This document shows, piece after piece, positions 63,151 to 64,000 of a DNA stretch of 64,000 nucleotides. Position 1 is the stretch's first letter, and every line of letters begins with the position of its first letter. The DNA comes from Pseudarthrobacter naphthalenicus (lineage in GTDB: Bacteria > Actinomycetota > Actinomycetes > Actinomycetales > Micrococcaceae), in assembly GCF_029076445.1 (NCBI RefSeq), contig NZ_JARESG010000014.1, positions 60,688-124,687 on the forward strand, in the 5' to 3' direction. The notes under the pieces are model-generated. The model was not told where the DNA came from. It was given only the letters and a program-made list of their open reading frames with translations, and ran no database searches. The translations under genes and the position numbers were made by a program.

Positions 63151-63438
63151 CTACTTCTTCTTGGCTACCGCAGCCTTCAGCTTGGAGCCGGCGGTCAGCT
63201 TGACGCTGTGGCCTGCTGCGATCTGGATGGTCTCGCCGGTCTGCGGGTTGCGGCCGGTGCGAGCTGCACGGTCGGTGCGCTCGACTGCAAGCCAGCCCGG
63301 GATGGTGATCTTCTCGCCGGAGGCGACTGACGTTTCGAAAACTTCGAACAGTGCATCGAGGACGGAGTTGACGGCTGCCTGGCTGGTGCCGGCCTTGCCT
63401 GCTACCTCTGAAACAAGTTCGCTACGGTTCTTAGCCAT
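63151..63438 (-). CDS. HU family DNA-binding protein
   Basis: A 95-aa histone-like protein. AKNRSELVSEVAGKAGTSQ starts the helical dimer domain, GWLAVERTDRAARTGRNPQT holds the beta arm with the NP-tip proline, and the Lys-rich end SKLKAAVAKKK is short. It lacks the long PAKKA tail of mycobacterial HupB. It starts at ATG 63438 after AGGAGG. It bends and compacts DNA as a dimer. Confidence 0.95.
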   Translation of the reverse strand: MAKNRSELVSEVAGKAGTSQAAVNSVLDALFEVFETSVASGEKITIPGWLAVERTDRAARTGRNPQTGETIQIAAGHSVKLTAGSKLKAAVAKKK

Positions 63439-63616
63439 TGATGTCCTCCTGGACGGTCACGATTTCTGGAGCCTGAACGCGGCATGCGTGCAAGCCACTG
63501 TTCGAAAACTTACCAGCTTGGGACGGCGAGGTCCGCAAATTCCGCGTGTTTCCGCGACTTTTTGACTTAAATCACCGGAATTTCGGGCTTTCCCGGGTGA
63601 AATTGCGCCCACAGCG

Positions 63617-63696
63617 GACGCTCTCTCACTTGATGCGGGTTTTCAGCCGACGCTCTCTCAGTTGATGTGGGTTTTCCGTGGACGCTCTCGCAGTGT
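63617..63696 (+). repeat. Second 32-bp-period repeat array
   Basis: Two full 32-bp units (63617-63648, 63649-63680) and a third partial unit (from 63681) carry the core GACGCTCTCTCA(C/G)TT then GATG(C/T)GGGTTTTC. They match the array at 9605-9739 in sequence and period. Here all copies point the same way. The array lies between the HU promoter region and the rRNA operon end. Confidence 0.85.
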
Positions 63697-63830
63697 GGGG
63701 TGTTCGACGGCGGTGCCGGGGATGGGTGCCGGGGGGCCGGACATGGTGTGGTGCACGACGGCGGTGCCTGCGGTGGGTGGTTGGGTGCGGCGGGTGCCGG
63801 CTGTGGGCTGGCCGGGTGGGGTGGGTGGTT
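63697..63830 (+). other. G-rich intergenic tract next to the repeat array
   Basis: About 130 bp with dense GG/GGG/GGGG runs on the plus strand. The best quadruplex-like cluster is 63805-63825 (GGG, GGG, GGGG, GGG with short loops at the end). The opposite strand has an open frame rich in His, Pro and Arg, but it has no ribosome binding site and overlaps the repeat array and rRNA terminator, so I read the tract as non-coding. Confidence 0.55.
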
Positions 63831-63837
63831 AAAGTGG

Positions 63838-63868
63838 GAGAGCCTCCAGACTGTGTCTGGAGGCTCTC
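63838..63868 (-). terminator. rRNA operon terminator
   Basis: A perfect 14-bp inverted repeat (63838-63851/63855-63868) with a 3-nt loop lies 17 bp after the 5S rRNA 3' end on the minus strand. It is the expected intrinsic terminator of the rRNA operon. Confidence 0.88.
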
Positions 63869-63885
63869 AACCGTTTTAATGGTGT

Positions 63886-64000
63886 TCCGGCGGTGACCTA
63901 CTCTCCCACACCCTCCCGGGTGCAGTACCATCGGCGCTGTGGGTCTTAGCTTCCGGGTTCGGAATGGGACCGGGCGTTTCCCCCACGCTATGACCGCCGT
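63886..64000 (-). rRNA. rrf: 5S ribosomal RNA (5' end beyond the window)
   Basis: The reverse complement reads ACGGCGGTCATAGCG..., contains the conserved CCCATTCCGAACCCGGAAG and GGGAGAGTAGGTCACCGCCG, and has the closing helix GGCGGT/ACCGCC. About 115 nt are present; a few 5' nucleotides lie outside. The 23S and 16S genes should follow to the right. Confidence 0.96.

Noticed and set aside
63626..63931. A 101-codon His/Pro/Arg-rich frame on the minus strand near the rRNA operon
   Set aside because: It crosses the rRNA terminator, the G-rich tract and the repeat array, starts inside the 5S rRNA gene and has no ribosome binding site.

Overview
The window is a stretch of chromosome from a high-GC actinobacterium, most like Arthrobacter/Pseudarthrobacter (Micrococcaceae). 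The evidence is strong G/C at third codon positions, frequent GTG starts, and mycothiol-type and caa3-CtaG families. The benABCD-LuxR order is also the one known from actinobacterial benzoate clusters. Genes are packed on both strands with many 1-4 nt start/stop overlaps. I see no prophage, integron, insertion sequence or CRISPR array. The right edge enters an rRNA operon: a 5S rRNA on the minus strand runs off the end.

Layout. 1-5.9 kb: tail of an FG-GAP protein, two SRPBCC proteins around a tRNA-Gly(CCC), a small Lys-rich protein coupled to an alanine-dehydrogenase-like (carboxyethyl)ornithine synthase homologue, an MFS exporter, a LysR regulator and a zinc-ribbon protein. 6-12.3 kb: putA, an amino-acid permease and a divergent LysR gene. 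A 36-bp sequence is shared, without gaps (27/36 identical), between the putA upstream region and the permease/LysR intergenic region, so these three genes look like one regulon. 12.5-15.1 kb: panD, an AEC transporter and a sarcosine-oxidase-like flavoprotein. 15.1-23.4 kb: carbohydrate metabolism, with a GH15 enzyme fused to a trehalose-phosphatase-like domain that has lost its catalytic aspartates, then a galactose operon (29-aa permease-like leader, GH42 beta-galactosidase, DeoR, galT, galK).

23.4-31.8 kb: single-gene units (LLM oxidoreductase, aldo/keto reductase, DJ-1/PfpI protein, a secreted 777-aa coiled-coil protein, an orphan amino-acid binding lipoprotein, a MarR/Bcr-type efflux pair). 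31.9-41.1 kb: a divergent cluster with a polar-amino-acid ABC transporter, a DUF1684 protein and two luciferase-like monooxygenases on one side, and an FAD/NAD(P)-binding protein plus a GNAT acetyltransferase on the other. Its gene content recalls Bacillus ytm/yxe organosulfur scavenging clusters. 42-56 kb: a benzoate-to-muconolactone supercluster (benK, LysR, catB, catC; benA-B-C-D and LuxR/LAL benR; catA, benE). Its BenC carries an extra C-terminal FCD (FadR-type ligand-binding) domain. 56-63.4 kb: HerA-like ATPase, membrane-anchored hypothetical, thioredoxin-NHL protein, CopD/CtaG membrane protein, HU protein.

The most unusual non-coding feature is a 32-bp-period repeat (core GACGCTCTCTCACTT) present in two intergenic arrays 54 kb apart, each next to a G-rich tract that could form a quadruplex.
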